Positions 27,153-36,249 of a DNA stretch of 64,000 nucleotides are shown here, piece by piece. Origin of the DNA: Clostridia bacterium (GTDB lineage: Bacteria; Bacillota; Clostridia; Christensenellales; CAG-138); the NCBI GenBank assembly GCA_017538255.1, contig JAFYJD010000006.1, positions 1 to 64,000 on the forward strand. Reading direction: 5' to 3'. The notes under the pieces were generated by a model. That model made no database searches, was not told the DNA's origin, and worked only from the letters and a program-made list of their open reading frames with translations. The position numbers and the translations under genes were made by a program. Positions within the stretch are counted from its first letter, which is position 1, and every line of letters starts with the position of its first letter.

Positions 27153-29003
27153 TTACAAGTATTTTTTGATAGTTTGCTCTATTTTTTCGGGGGATATGCC
27201 GCAGAGTTCGTCCTGCTCGACTACGCTTGCCGCGCTTATAGAAACATTCGGAACGCCTAGATTGATGACGCGCATCCTGTTTTCGGCGGCGGCAAGCCTT
27301 GCGAAGTTTGCGCCGAAACCCGAATCGCGGCTTCCGTCCTCAACGGTGATTATCACAGAAGCGCCATTCAGACGGTCAAGTTCATTTTTGCTTATCGGGC
27401 AGACGAGCCTTGCGTTTACAAGTCCTGCATCCAGCCCTTCCGCGGCTTGCATCGCGGAAGCGAGGAGCCTGCCGGTGGCGACGACCGTAACGGGTCGAAC
27501 GGGCTTTATTATCTCCCACGCCTCCATATCGCTCCCGCGCACCTGTCTTGACGGCAGAAGTCCGCGGCTGTAGCGTATCGCGCAGGGCTCATTGAGTTTG
27601 AGCGCGTGATCGAGCATAAGTTCGAGTTCTTCCCTCGACGAGGGTGAGAACAGTTTTATCCCGTTCGGCAGGGTGGAAAAATACGCGATATCGTATACGC
27701 CCTGATGCGTTTCGCCGTCCGCTCCGACGAGGCCCGCCCTGTCCACACCGAATACGACCGGCAGTTTTTGCAGGCAGATATCGTGCAGCAATTGGTCGTA
27801 GCCGCGCTGCAAAAATGTTGAGTACACGGCAAAAACTGGTTTCAGCCCCGCCATTGCCATACCGCCTGACATCGTTACGCCGTGCTGTTCGGCGATGCCG
27901 ACGTCAAAGAATCTGTCGGGAAATCTGTCTCGGAATACGGAAAGCCCCGTGCCCATCGGCATCGCGGCTGTTATCGCGACGATCCGCGCGTCCTGTTCGG
28001 CAAGGCGGCAGAGTGCGTTTGCGAATACGTTTGAATTGCTCTCGCCCGAAACGGACTCACCCGTTTCTTCGTCGAACTTGCCAATGCCGTGGAAGCGTTC
28101 AGGGTCATTTTCGGCAGGCAGATAGCCCTTGCCCTTTTGGGTTACGATATGTATGAGCATCGGCTTGTCCGTTACGTTGAGTTTGGCGTGCTCGAATATC
28201 GTCGTAAGTTCATCTATATCGTGCCCGTCGAACGGACCCGCATAGGTGTAGCCGAGTTCCTCGAACAGCACGTTCGGGAGCACGAAGTATTTGATGCGGT
28301 TTTTAAGCCTTTCAAGCCCGTCGCTGATGCCCTTTCCGAGTTTTGGAATGCGCTTGAGCCTGCCCGAGAAGCCGCGTTTGAAGCGTTTGTAGTTTTTGCT
28401 CGTTCTGAGTTTGGAAAGATGCGCGCTCATTCCGCCGACGTTGCCCGAGATGCTCATCTCGTTGTCGTTCAAAATAACTATGAACGGTATCTCCGTTTCG
28501 CCCGCATCGTCAAGCGCTTCGTATGCAAGCCCCCCCGTCAGCGCGCCGTCGCCGATCACTGCGACTACGCGGTCGGTATAGTTTCCGTTGAGGCGCATCG
28601 CGCGCAATATGCCGAGCGCGGCGGACGGGGCGGTGCTTGAATGCCCGACGTTGAACGCATCGTACTCGCTCTCTTCGGTCTTGGGAAAGCCCGAGAGCCC
28701 GTCCTTCATGCGAAGCGTTGTGAACTCCTTTACCCTGCCCGTCAGCAGTTTATGCGGATAGCTTTGATGCCCCACGTCAAAAAGGAGCCTGTCCTTTTTG
28801 AAGTCGAAACAAAGATGCAGCGCGATCGTAAGTTCGATAACTCCGAGATTGGATGAAAGATGCCCCCCGTTTCTGGATACGGTGGTTATGATGTAGCGGC
28901 GCATCTCATCCGCAAGAAGTTTGAGTTCCTCTTTAGAGAGATTCTTCAGATCCTCGGGGCCGGATATAGTATTCAGTATTTTCAGGTCTTCGTATTCCGT
29001 CAT
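27153..29003 (-). CDS. dxs: 1-deoxy-D-xylulose-5-phosphate synthase
   Basis: This 616-residue thiamine-diphosphate enzyme catalyses the first committed step of the MEP isoprenoid pathway (pyruvate plus glyceraldehyde-3-phosphate). The ThDP motif begins GDGALTGG and ends in NDNEMSIS, the catalytic glutamate is in GIAEQHGVTMSGG, and the transketolase C-terminal domain follows. Its start shares one base with the ispA stop. Placement with ispA and xseAB is the usual cluster. Confidence 0.97.
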   Translation of the reverse strand: MTEYEDLKILNTISGPEDLKNLSKEELKLLADEMRRYIITTVSRNGGHLSSNLGVIELTIALHLCFDFKKDRLLFDVGHQSYPHKLLTGRVKEFTTLRMKDGLSGFPKTEESEYDAFNVGHSSTAPSAALGILRAMRLNGNYTDRVVAVIGDGALTGGLAYEALDDAGETEIPFIVILNDNEMSISGNVGGMSAHLSKLRTSKNYKRFKRGFSGRLKRIPKLGKGISDGLERLKNRIKYFVLPNVLFEELGYTYAGPFDGHDIDELTTIFEHAKLNVTDKPMLIHIVTQKGKGYLPAENDPERFHGIGKFDEETGESVSGESNSNVFANALCRLAEQDARIVAITAAMPMGTGLSVFRDRFPDRFFDVGIAEQHGVTMSGGMAMAGLKPVFAVYSTFLQRGYDQLLHDICLQKLPVVFGVDRAGLVGADGETHQGVYDIAYFSTLPNGIKLFSPSSREELELMLDHALKLNEPCAIRYSRGLLPSRQVRGSDMEAWEIIKPVRPVTVVATGRLLASAMQAAEGLDAGLVNARLVCPISKNELDRLNGASVIITVEDGSRDSGFGANFARLAAAENRMRVINLGVPNVSISAASVVEQDELCGISPEKIEQTIKKYL

Positions 29004-29881
29004 CAGTTGTTTCTTTCAACAATGTAATCTATCACAAGATGCAGATACCCAGCGCGCTTGGCGAACGCGCCGTCAAGCATTGCGTGGCATTCCTTTTGCA
29101 GGCCTTCGGCAAGGGTTTTGGCTTTTTCGAGCCCGTAGAGGCTGACGAAGGTGAGTTTATTCTCTTTTTCGTCTTTGCCGAGCGTTTTGCCCATAAGCGC
29201 CGGGTCGCCCTCGCGATCAAGGATATCATCTGTGATCTGAAAAAGCAAGCCCATCTTCTCGGAAAACGCTTCGAGCCGTTTTATCGTATCTTCATCGGCG
29301 GACGCGCTGTATGCGCCCGCAAGCACGCTCGCCGTCAAAAGATCGGCGGTCTTATGGCGGTGGATGTAGTTAAGTTCCTCCTCGCCCGCTTCGGGATCGT
29401 TTTCGGCGATAAGATCCATCGACTGACCCGCGACCATACCGAAGGCGCGCTTTGCGATCTCCAAAACGCCGCGGTAATATGCCTCGTTTGCGATCTGTGC
29501 CGCGCTCAGCATACGCTCAAAGGCGTAGGTCAAAAGCGCGTCGCCCGCAAGCAACGCCTGCGCCTCGCCGTAGACCTTGTGGTTTGACGGCCTTCCCCTT
29601 CGCATATCGTCGTCGTCCATACAGGGCAGGTCGTCGTGTATAAGCGAATAGGTATGTATGAGTTCTATCGCGCAGCCGAGGCGAAGCGCAATCTCCGTTT
29701 TCCCGCCGAGCATATCGCAAACACCGAGCGCAAGGCTCGGGCGCAGGCGCTTTCCGCCCGCGAGAAGGCTGTACCGCATCGCGGACAGCAGGGGCTCCGA
29801 GGCTTGGCACATATCAAGCGCTGCTGTGAGTTCCTCCTCGATAAGCGGCAGATATTTTAAGAGTTCTTCGCGGCGCGGCAC
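29003..29881 (-). CDS. ispA: short-chain (farnesyl/geranyl) diphosphate synthase
   Basis: This 292-residue trans-isoprenyl diphosphate synthase has the first aspartate-rich motif in HDDLPCMDDDDMRRG, with the two-residue insertion characteristic of the bacterial farnesyl/geranyl type, and the second motif in LFQITDDILDREGD. It condenses IPP with DMAPP or GPP. Product length cannot be fixed from sequence alone. It follows xseB by 3 bp and overlaps dxs by 1 bp. Confidence 0.95.
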   Translation of the reverse strand: MPRREELLKYLPLIEEELTAALDMCQASEPLLSAMRYSLLAGGKRLRPSLALGVCDMLGGKTEIALRLGCAIELIHTYSLIHDDLPCMDDDDMRRGRPSNHKVYGEAQALLAGDALLTYAFERMLSAAQIANEAYYRGVLEIAKRAFGMVAGQSMDLIAENDPEAGEEELNYIHRHKTADLLTASVLAGAYSASADEDTIKRLEAFSEKMGLLFQITDDILDREGDPALMGKTLGKDEKENKLTFVSLYGLEKAKTLAEGLQKECHAMLDGAFAKRAGYLHLVIDYIVERNN

Positions 29882-29884
29882 GGT

Positions 29885-30118
29885 TTACTCCTCTCCGACC
29901 TTGATCTTTTTTTTCATTGCTTGCTCGATCCTGCCGTCATAGTCGTTCAGCAGTTTTGTGCAATGGTTTGAGAGTTCAACGCCCTTTTCGTAGAGTTTGA
30001 TCGTTTCATCAAGCGTAACGCTGCCGTCGCCGAGTTTTGCGACTATGCCGTCGAGTTCGGCTGCCGCCTGCTCAAAGGTGAGATCAAGTTTTGTTTCTGT
30101 TTCGGATGATTTTTTCAT
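29885..30118 (-). CDS. xseB: exodeoxyribonuclease VII small subunit
   Basis: This 77-residue helical protein has the family core LTFEQAAAELDGIVAKLGDG and the second helix TLDETIKLYEKGVELSNHC. It binds the large subunit encoded directly upstream. The RBS (GAGAGGAACC) is good. Confidence 0.95.
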   Translation of the reverse strand: MKKSSETETKLDLTFEQAAAELDGIVAKLGDGSVTLDETIKLYEKGVELSNHCTKLLNDYDGRIEQAMKKKIKVGEE

Positions 30119-30143
30119 ATTGGTTCCTCTCGGATATCCGTTT

Positions 30144-31343
30144 TTATTTGTTTTTATCCTTAACGACCGCCGATATTGCGCCCTGCGCGAAACGAATATT
30201 CACGCTTTCGCCGGAGCTTGTCATATCGGAGGAGGTGATCGTTTTTCCGTCTTGATCGGATACTATCGCGTAGCCGCGCTTTAAAACGGCGAAAGGATCA
30301 AGCGCGGAAAGGCTTGCCGAGGCGTTATCGAGCCGAGCATAGGCGGCGGCTATCGCCGCTTGCGTATCCCGCAGTATCAGGTCCCGTTTTTTATCCGTTT
30401 CGGCGCGCTTCATCTCCAGTTTAAGTTTCGGGTTTGCGAGCATCGAATCATGCATTATAAAGGCGATATGCTTTTTTGCTTCCGCAAGTTTTGCGTACGT
30501 TTTTGCCCTTATCGCATCGAGTTTGCCGGCGATCTCGCTTTTTAGTTTATGAAGTTCTGGCACGCTGATCTCGGCCGCTATCGACGGCGTTGCGGCGCGT
30601 ACATCGGCCGCGAAATCGGCGATGGTGAAATCCACCTCGTGCCCGACAGCGCTGATGACCGGTATCCTGCTTGCGAATATCGCCCTTGCGAGCGCTTCGT
30701 CGTTGAAGCAGGCAAGTTCCTCAAAACTGCCGCCGCCTCTGCCGATTATGATAACGTCGGGCTCCTGATGCGAGTTCATCTCCTCGAGCGCACGGATCAG
30801 ATCACGCGGCGCGTCGCTCCCCTGCACCTTGGCGGGAACAAACAGCATATTCATCGACGGAAAACGGCGTGAGATGACGCTTTTGATGTCGTGCAGCACG
30901 GCCCCCTGTTCGCTCGTAATGATGCCTACGCATCTTGGCAGAAACGGGATCGGGCGTTTTCTTGAAAAAAGGCCCTCGTTTTGGAGTTTTTGCTGAAGTT
31001 CGACAAACTGTTTGTAGAGGTCGCCAACGCCTGTTTCGCGCACGGAGTTGACATACATCTGGTAGTTGCCTTCCGCAGAATAGATAGAAACGCTGCCGTT
31101 TGCGACGATCTTCTTACCGTCCTCAAGCTGCGTTTTAAGCGCGGCGACACGGCTTGAAAACATAACGCAGCGAAGCAGCGCGTTTTTGTCCTTCAAAGAG
31201 AAGAACACGTGCCCGCCCTTTGATATTTTGAATCCGCTTATCTCGCCTTCGACGCTCACGGAAGCAAGCCTTGCGTCGTTGTCGAGCAGGCGCTTTACAT
31301 ACTCGTTGAGCGTTGATACGCTGATTGGATTATTCTCCGGCAT
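30144..31343 (-). CDS. xseA: exodeoxyribonuclease VII large subunit
   Basis: This 399-residue catalytic subunit degrades single-stranded DNA. It has an N-terminal OB-fold (about 5-95; VSTLNEYVKRLLDND, VSVEGEISGFK), a catalytic domain containing GIITSEQGAVLHDIKSVISRRFP and IIIGRGGGSFEEL, a helical coiled-coil region (about 270-340), and a C-terminal segment GYAIVSDQDGK. Start overlaps folD's stop by 14 bp. Confidence 0.96.
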   Translation of the reverse strand: MPENNPISVSTLNEYVKRLLDNDARLASVSVEGEISGFKISKGGHVFFSLKDKNALLRCVMFSSRVAALKTQLEDGKKIVANGSVSIYSAEGNYQMYVNSVRETGVGDLYKQFVELQQKLQNEGLFSRKRPIPFLPRCVGIITSEQGAVLHDIKSVISRRFPSMNMLFVPAKVQGSDAPRDLIRALEEMNSHQEPDVIIIGRGGGSFEELACFNDEALARAIFASRIPVISAVGHEVDFTIADFAADVRAATPSIAAEISVPELHKLKSEIAGKLDAIRAKTYAKLAEAKKHIAFIMHDSMLANPKLKLEMKRAETDKKRDLILRDTQAAIAAAYARLDNASASLSALDPFAVLKRGYAIVSDQDGKTITSSDMTSSGESVNIRFAQGAISAVVKDKNK

Positions 31344-32181
31344 CTGTTTTCTCCGCGGCTGACAAAGTGTTTTTGAGCAGTATTTTGCGCGTAACAGGGC
31401 CTACTCCGCCCGGTACCGGCGATATGTAGCCCGCGACCTTTTCCGCTGAATCGAAATGCACGTCGCCAACCGTTCTTCCGTCCACTCGGTTGATGCCCGC
31501 GTCGACCACGATCGCGCCCTCTTTAAGCATATCGCCCTTAATGAGTTCCGGCACGCCCACCGCGGCGATGACGATATCGGCGTTTTTGGTATGCGCCGCA
31601 AGGTCGGCTGTGCGCGAATGGCACACCGTTACCGTTGCGTGTTCGCTTAAGAGCAGCATAGCGGCGGGTTTTCCAACGACGATGCTCCTGCCGACAACGA
31701 CTGCGTTTTTGCCCTTTATCGAAACGCCGGTGCTTTTGATAAGATGCATTATCGAACTCGGCGTACACGGCGCAAAACCACCGCTGCCCGCGTAGAGCGC
31801 GCCTTGGTTCGCGACCGTCAGCCCATCCACGTCCTTTTCGGGAGCGATATGTGTAATGACTTTTTCCGTGTTCATATGCTTCGGAAGCGGCAACTGCAGC
31901 AGTATTCCGTGAACGCTGCGGTCTGCGGACAGTTCATCAAGAACACGTATGAGTTCCGCTTCGTCCGCCCCTTCGTCAATGGTGTGCACGCGGCTTTCGA
32001 TGCCGACCGCCTCACAATCCTTTCCTCGGCTGTTGACATACTGATGCGACGCGGGGTCGTTTCCGACTATGACGACGTCGAGCCTGGGCACGATGCCGCT
32101 TGCTTTGAGCGCTTCCGAACGCCTGATGCATTCATCCTGCAATTCTATGGCGAGTTTCTTTCCGTCGATTATCTGTGCCAT
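31330..32181 (-). CDS. folD: bifunctional methylenetetrahydrofolate dehydrogenase/cyclohydrolase
   Basis: This 283-residue FolD interconverts 5,10-methylene-, methenyl- and 10-formyl-THF. The catalytic region NSRGKDCEAVGIE contains the invariant lysine, LLQLPLPKHMN is the conserved second motif, and the NADP-binding fold has VVGRSIVVGKPAAMLLL. The PVPGGVGPVT signature lies near the C-terminus. It sits between the TsaD paralogue and xseA. Confidence 0.96.
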   Translation of the reverse strand: MAQIIDGKKLAIELQDECIRRSEALKASGIVPRLDVVIVGNDPASHQYVNSRGKDCEAVGIESRVHTIDEGADEAELIRVLDELSADRSVHGILLQLPLPKHMNTEKVITHIAPEKDVDGLTVANQGALYAGSGGFAPCTPSSIMHLIKSTGVSIKGKNAVVVGRSIVVGKPAAMLLLSEHATVTVCHSRTADLAAHTKNADIVIAAVGVPELIKGDMLKEGAIVVDAGINRVDGRTVGDVHFDSAEKVAGYISPVPGGVGPVTRKILLKNTLSAAEKTDAGE

Positions 32182-32200
32182 CGTTATCCTTTCGTAATGT

Positions 32201-33172
32201 TTATTTCGAAAATCGATTCAAATATCTGTCCATCGCAAGGTATGCGACGCCGACTGCATTATCGCTTGAAAGCGCGGGCTGCGCAAACCTTATACACGTT
32301 TTTTCGGCGTCTATGCGGGACAGAAGCAGTCCTCTTAAAAGCTCGCTTGAAGCGACTCCACCCGCAAAAACGAACGGCCAAAAAGCGTATTTGTCGCTTT
32401 CCGCAGCGTTTTTTACGACCTTTGCGAGCGTTCTCGCGATGACGTCGTACACGGAAAAAGCGATGCTTTCCGCGCTGTCGCCCGCTTCAATCGCCTGAAG
32501 CGCCTTTGTTTCCGCGCCTGAAAGTGAGAACTCCAATCCCTTTACGCTCGATTTAAGAAGCACTCCGCGTGCCGACGCGCCGCGCGCAAGGCGTTCGAGT
32601 GCTTTGCCCGCCGGGAAGCCGAGACCGAGTTTTACGCCTATCCTGTCCACGAGCTGCCCCGCGTTGATGTCTGTCGAGCCGCCGATACGCTCCGCATTCA
32701 ATGCGGTATCAACGCCGAGGAGTTCGCTCGTTCCGCCGCTCAGATGGAACGCGAGAAACGGTTTTGAGAGTATATCCTCATTTTTATGGAGCGCGGCACG
32801 GATATGCCCCTGCTGATGCGTGAAGCTGTAAACGGGCACTTTGAGCGAGGCGCCGAGCGTTTCGGCAACGAGTTTTCCGACAAGGAAAACGGGCATATAA
32901 CTGTTTTCGCGCCCGCTCGGGCATACACTCACTCCTATCGCTGCAACCGAATCGGGTTCGATCGTTTCAAGCATTTGGGGTACGAGTTCGGTCAAGTTTC
33001 TCGTGTGCTGAAACACGGCGTCGCTCTGTCTGAGCCCACGCTCGCCTGCGGGAACATCAAGCATACGCCGCCCGTCGCGAATGATCCCATCAACGCAAAC
33101 ACAAGTTGCCGACGAAGTATAGCAACTTGTATCTATGCCGATGAATATGCTTTTTTTTGCCTCTGCGCTCAA
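32201..33172 (-). CDS. TsaD/Kae1 paralogue (M22-type glycoprotease-like protein)
   Basis: This 323-residue ASKHA-fold protein is related to TsaD, the t6A-tRNA synthesis subunit. It keeps FIGIDTSCYTSS at the N-terminus, the HxxxH metal site in THQQGHIRAAL, and a variant HLSGGTSELL in place of the usual SGGHT. An open frame runs far upstream inside nusB, but those residues are low-complexity arginine-rich. The natural start is the TTG at 33172, because it overlaps the nusB stop as TTGA with GGGAG about nine bases before it. It is shorter and more divergent than true TsaD. Clostridial genomes commonly carry such a gene next to nusB/folD/xseA. The function is unproven. Confidence 0.85.
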   Translation of the reverse strand: MSAEAKKSIFIGIDTSCYTSSATCVCVDGIIRDGRRMLDVPAGERGLRQSDAVFQHTRNLTELVPQMLETIEPDSVAAIGVSVCPSGRENSYMPVFLVGKLVAETLGASLKVPVYSFTHQQGHIRAALHKNEDILSKPFLAFHLSGGTSELLGVDTALNAERIGGSTDINAGQLVDRIGVKLGLGFPAGKALERLARGASARGVLLKSSVKGLEFSLSGAETKALQAIEAGDSAESIAFSVYDVIARTLAKVVKNAAESDKYAFWPFVFAGGVASSELLRGLLLSRIDAEKTCIRFAQPALSSDNAVGVAYLAMDRYLNRFSK

Positions 33173-33585
33173 TCTATGACGCTCCCGCGGGAGCGTATGA
33201 CCTTGCCGAGAAGCCCGTTGACAAACTTCGGGGATTTTGCGTCGCAATAGGTCTTTGCGAGTTCCACAGCCTCGTTTGCGGCGACGGCGTGTGGCACCGC
33301 GGTATCGAAGCAAATCTCGTAGACCGCGTTGCGGATTATGGAAAGATCGACCCTCGGCATACGCTCGACGCTCCAGCCGACCGAAGCGGATGCAATGATC
33401 TCATCGATCGCTTCGAGGTTGTTTTGAACGCCCGATACGATCGACTGCGCGAACTCGATATCGGCGCTCGTCGGCGTTTCGTCTATTCCTGATTTTTCAA
33501 GTATCTCCGCGTATGTGTCGTCACAACCGAAGAGTTTTTCGTAGGTCTGCTTCATTGCGACCTCTCGTGCGGTTTTTCTGCTCAT
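33169..33585 (-). CDS. nusB: transcription antitermination factor NusB
   Basis: This 138-residue all-helical NusB pairs with NusE/S10 on boxA RNA in rRNA antitermination. It has SRKTAREVAMKQTYE at the N-terminus, then the family's LSIIRNAVYEI and VAANEAVELAKTY helices, and FVNGLLGKV at the C-terminus. It is the first gene of the nusB-to-recN run and couples to the next gene through a TTGA overlap. Confidence 0.96.
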   Translation of the reverse strand: MSRKTAREVAMKQTYEKLFGCDDTYAEILEKSGIDETPTSADIEFAQSIVSGVQNNLEAIDEIIASASVGWSVERMPRVDLSIIRNAVYEICFDTAVPHAVAANEAVELAKTYCDAKSPKFVNGLLGKVIRSRGSVID

Positions 33586-33643
33586 AGTGGTTCCGATGCC
33601 GCAAAAGCGGCGGTAAGTTTATTTTTTGCCTTTTGGCGAACAA

Positions 33644-33679
33644 GACCGTACCGCGGAGCATACCGCTCCGCAGACGGTC
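33644..33679 (-). terminator. hairpin after the asp23-amaP-DUF2273 operon
   Basis: GACCGT pairs with ACGGTC and, inside it, GCGGAGC with GCTCCGC (33653-33659 and 33665-33671). On the minus strand the stem is followed by TTGTT, a weak T-tract. It lies between the DUF2273 stop and nusB, so it may attenuate rather than stop transcription. Confidence 0.55.
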
Positions 33680-33692
33680 GCAAAAGGATGAT

Positions 33693-33917
33693 TTATTTGC
33701 GCCTGAAAAAGTTGGCTATCGCCTTGTTTGCGCCCACAAAACCGAGCCTGTCGAGCAAATAGCCGTACAAAAAGCACGGTACCGTCAGAACTATTATCAG
33801 AAGCGTTCTGAAGAAGCCTATCGTCAGCATCAGTATTGCAACGATCAGCGCGATGAGCGACAGGGATATCTTCCATTTGTGCTTTTTCAAAATGGCAAGC
33901 AAACTGTTGAAAGTCAT
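33693..33917 (-). CDS. DUF2273 small membrane protein
   Basis: This 74-residue protein has two closely spaced membrane segments (about 15-33 and 37-55; LSLIALIVAILMLTIGFF and LLIIVLTVPCFLYGYLL) and a basic tail NFFRRK. This is the DUF2273 family, almost always encoded with AmaP and Asp23. Its stop codon region follows amaP with a one-base overlap. A cell-envelope stress role is inferred from that association only. Confidence 0.88.
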   Translation of the reverse strand: MTFNSLLAILKKHKWKISLSLIALIVAILMLTIGFFRTLLIIVLTVPCFLYGYLLDRLGFVGANKAIANFFRRK

Positions 33918-34483
33918 CAGTTCACCCTCTTTTCAACGGGCGTGTTCCCCTCGACTGTCTGCACTATCGAAACGGAAACATTGCGTACAGGGATACCCGT
34001 TGCGGTCTCCACCTCGGATTTGATCTGGTGCTGAATGTCGGAACAGAGTTTTGTAAGATCGCCGCCTGAGAAAACAACGAGTTGTACATCGCTGACGATC
34101 CCGTCCTCAACGGGGTTTACGGTGCAGTTTGCGGACTTGATCTTATTGTTGCGCTTAAGGATGCGCTGTATCATACCCGCAACTGCGTCGCTGCTGATGT
34201 ATGAAGTGCCCGCGTTGTTCTGCATAAGTGTGTTCATCTCTGCGGGGTTTTTCTTTTTGCCGAGTTTTACCGTTTGGATCACGGCATAGAACACGCAAAC
34301 GGCGAGCAGCACAAACAGCATGCCGATGAGAACGCGCACAGCGATGTTGCCCGATTCAAAGTACTCGATAACACCGCCGAGTTCGACAATGCCCCAGCAG
34401 CATGCCGCAAAAAGCAACAGGATCGCCGCAAAGACGATGAGCGCAAAGGAAACGATTGTTTTTCTGAGTTTGTCGGATTTCAT
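33917..34483 (-). CDS. amaP: AmaP, membrane anchor for Asp23-type protein
   Basis: This 188-residue protein has two N-terminal membrane segments (about 8-30 and 45-65) followed by a cytoplasmic Asp23-like beta-alpha domain. In Staphylococcus AmaP tethers Asp23 to the membrane. I use the ATG at 34483 because GAGGT lies five bases before it; the ATG at 34495 precedes that RBS. It sits between asp23 and the DUF2273 gene. Confidence 0.86.
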   Translation of the reverse strand: MKSDKLRKTIVSFALIVFAAILLLFAACCWGIVELGGVIEYFESGNIAVRVLIGMLFVLLAVCVFYAVIQTVKLGKKKNPAEMNTLMQNNAGTSYISSDAVAGMIQRILKRNNKIKSANCTVNPVEDGIVSDVQLVVFSGGDLTKLCSDIQHQIKSEVETATGIPVRNVSVSIVQTVEGNTPVEKRVN

Positions 34484-34588
34484 AGAATACCTCATTGCGC
34501 CGCCAATGGCGCAGACCGCTTTAAATGAACTTGTGTTGAAACTAAGTCTGAGCCGGCAAAGCGTTTTGCCGGCTCAAAGGCTCATTGG

Positions 34589-35017
34589 TCACTTTACGCG
34601 GGGTTCGTCGGTCTTTTTTCTTTCGGGTTTCTCGGGTTTTTCGTCTTCAAAGGTGACCGACTGCACGAAAACATTGACTTCCACGACGCGAAGTCCCGTC
34701 ATCATTTCGATAGCCTTTTTGACTTCGATCTGAACTTCGCTGCTGACATCCTGGATCTTGCTGCCGTACTTGACGTTGATGCTGAGATCTACCGCGACCT
34801 CTTCGCTTCCGACCTCAACGCGCACGCCCTTGGTGTAGCTCTTCTTTCCACCGAGAATGCCGGTGATGCTGTCCGCAAAGCCGCCGCCAAGGCCGGTTAC
34901 GCCTTTGACTTCCGTCGCGGCGAGATTTGCAATGGTTGCGACCACATCCGGTGCAAAAACGACTTTGCCGTTTTCATTGACTTGAATGTCGGTAATGACC
35001 TGGTTCTCGTTATCCAT
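34589..35017 (-). CDS. Asp23/Gls24 family envelope stress protein
   Basis: This 142-residue Asp23/Gls24 protein has the family core GKVVFAPDVVATIANLAATEVKGVTGLGGG, the central KGVRVEVGSEEVAVDLSINVKYG strand and VNVFVQSVTFEDE near the end. The C-terminus is highly charged. I use the ATG at 35017: AAGGAGG lies eight bases before it and overlaps a possible GTG at 35026. It heads a three-gene operon with its own SigA promoter. Confidence 0.94.
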   Translation of the reverse strand: MDNENQVITDIQVNENGKVVFAPDVVATIANLAATEVKGVTGLGGGFADSITGILGGKKSYTKGVRVEVGSEEVAVDLSINVKYGSKIQDVSSEVQIEVKKAIEMMTGLRVVEVNVFVQSVTFEDEKPEKPERKKTDEPRVK

Positions 35018-35050
35018 AATGGACACCTCCTTGTTGTTTTATCTGCTACC

Positions 35051-35079
35051 ATTATATCAAATATGTTTTCAGATGTAAA
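35051..35079 (-). promoter_or_regulatory. SigA-type promoter of the asp23 operon
   Basis: On the minus strand TTTACA (35079-35074), 17 bp and TATAAT (35056-35051) lie about 35 bp ahead of the asp23 start. Confidence 0.75.
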
Positions 35080-35192
35080 CATTCCAAGGAAGAAATTGTT
35101 GTTTTTTTGTTAAAATCATTCTTAAAAGCGCGTCTTTTACCGTGTTCGGCCGCTTTTTACGCGGCTTTTATGCGGTTTTAATAGGGTTTCGG

Positions 35193-35798
35193 CTATGCCG
35201 AGGCGCGGCTTAGGGATATCCTGACGGCGCTTGCGGACGCTCCCGTTTCCGATTTTACGATATCGAGGATGCGCGCGACCTCTTCATCGCTCAAGGACGC
35301 TCCGTCGATCACAACGGTTATCGCATCGTTTCTGAACGTAACGGCGGCGTCAAGAAAGCCCTTTGACCTGATCTGCGATTCAATCGCGAACTCCTTTTCC
35401 ATATTGGAAACAAGTTCCATAAGCCTATCCTGCGCACCCTTGATTGTCTCCGCGTCGCTGGTCTCCTCATCGATAATCATCCTGAGATACTCTATCTCCT
35501 GTGCGCGAACTACGTTCCTTTCGTTTCGGAAACTTGAAAAATACCCCGAGTAGACATCGGCGTTGACAGGCTTCGCCTCGCCGCTTTCCTTGTTCAGTGC
35601 ATCCCTGTTCTGTTCGCCGCCATCTTCAGGTCTGCTGTTTAGTTGTATGTTGAGATACACGGCGCCGACCAAGAGCGCCGCAAGCAGCGCAAGCGCGATT
35701 ATGCCTTTTTTTGTCAGTTTGAGTTTTGATACCTTCGATTTCAACTTTCGTCCCTCCTTGCGGTTTATAAGTTCTTTAAAGTTTATTCGCTTTTTCAT
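35193..35798 (-). CDS. spoIIIAH: stage III sporulation protein AH
   Basis: This 201-residue mother-cell protein joins forespore SpoIIQ to form the engulfment channel. It has a basic cytoplasmic N-terminus, one membrane segment (about 28-47; GIIALALLAALLVGAVYL), a low-complexity linker, and a C-terminal ring-building YscJ/FliF-like domain (about 95-200). The frame stays open upstream, but the ATG at 35798 overlaps the spoIIIAG stop as ATGA and fits the family start (MKKRINF). It is the last gene of the operon. No strong terminator follows, only small hairpins around 35149-35200. Confidence 0.93.
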   Translation of the reverse strand: MKKRINFKELINRKEGRKLKSKVSKLKLTKKGIIALALLAALLVGAVYLNIQLNSRPEDGGEQNRDALNKESGEAKPVNADVYSGYFSSFRNERNVVRAQEIEYLRMIIDEETSDAETIKGAQDRLMELVSNMEKEFAIESQIRSKGFLDAAVTFRNDAITVVIDGASLSDEEVARILDIVKSETGASASAVRISLSRASA

Positions 35799-36247
35799 CC
35801 GCTCATTACAAATACCTCCACGCATTTTTCGTCGACCCCGAGCACCGTGCTGACGGCGGAGATCAGGCTTTGTCTGACTGCGAAGTTCGCTCCGCCCTCG
35901 GCAACGACTATCACGCCGCAGACCCCGCGCGATGACGCCTCTGCCCCGTCGCCCTCCGAGTATGTCAGCATCACCTTGACGCGCCCCGCGCCTTCGATGC
36001 ACGAGAGTATCTCCTCAAGCCGCTTTTCCACGCTCTTCGCGTTCAAACTTTCGTCCTTCCCCCCGGATTCCGGCTTTGACGCAAGAGAGTTATATGTCAG
36101 AGCCGTTTTTTTGCCCGTTCCAACGAGGATCGCGAGCAGGATAACCGCAAGTGCGATATACAGCGCATAGCGTATTTTTTTGTTTGTTGCCGCTGCATTC
36201 ACAAGCCTTGTAAGGACTGCACCAGCACCTTGTCTTTCACCGTTCAT
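35795..36247 (-). CDS. spoIIIAG: stage III sporulation protein AG
   Basis: This 150-residue component of the SpoIIIA-SpoIIQ complex is shorter than Bacillus SpoIIIAG (about 230). It has one membrane segment (about 27-45; ALYIALAVILLAILVG), a short linker, and a ring-building domain with VEKRLEEILSCIEGAGRVKVMLTY and the C-terminal GVCGVIVVAEGGANFAVRQSL. The RBS is GGAG, inside the end of the mini spoIIIAF gene two bases upstream. Confidence 0.92.
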   Translation of the reverse strand: MNGERQGAGAVLTRLVNAAATNKKIRYALYIALAVILLAILVGTGKKTALTYNSLASKPESGGKDESLNAKSVEKRLEEILSCIEGAGRVKVMLTYSEGDGAEASSRGVCGVIVVAEGGANFAVRQSLISAVSTVLGVDEKCVEVFVMSG

Positions 36248-36249
36248 CG

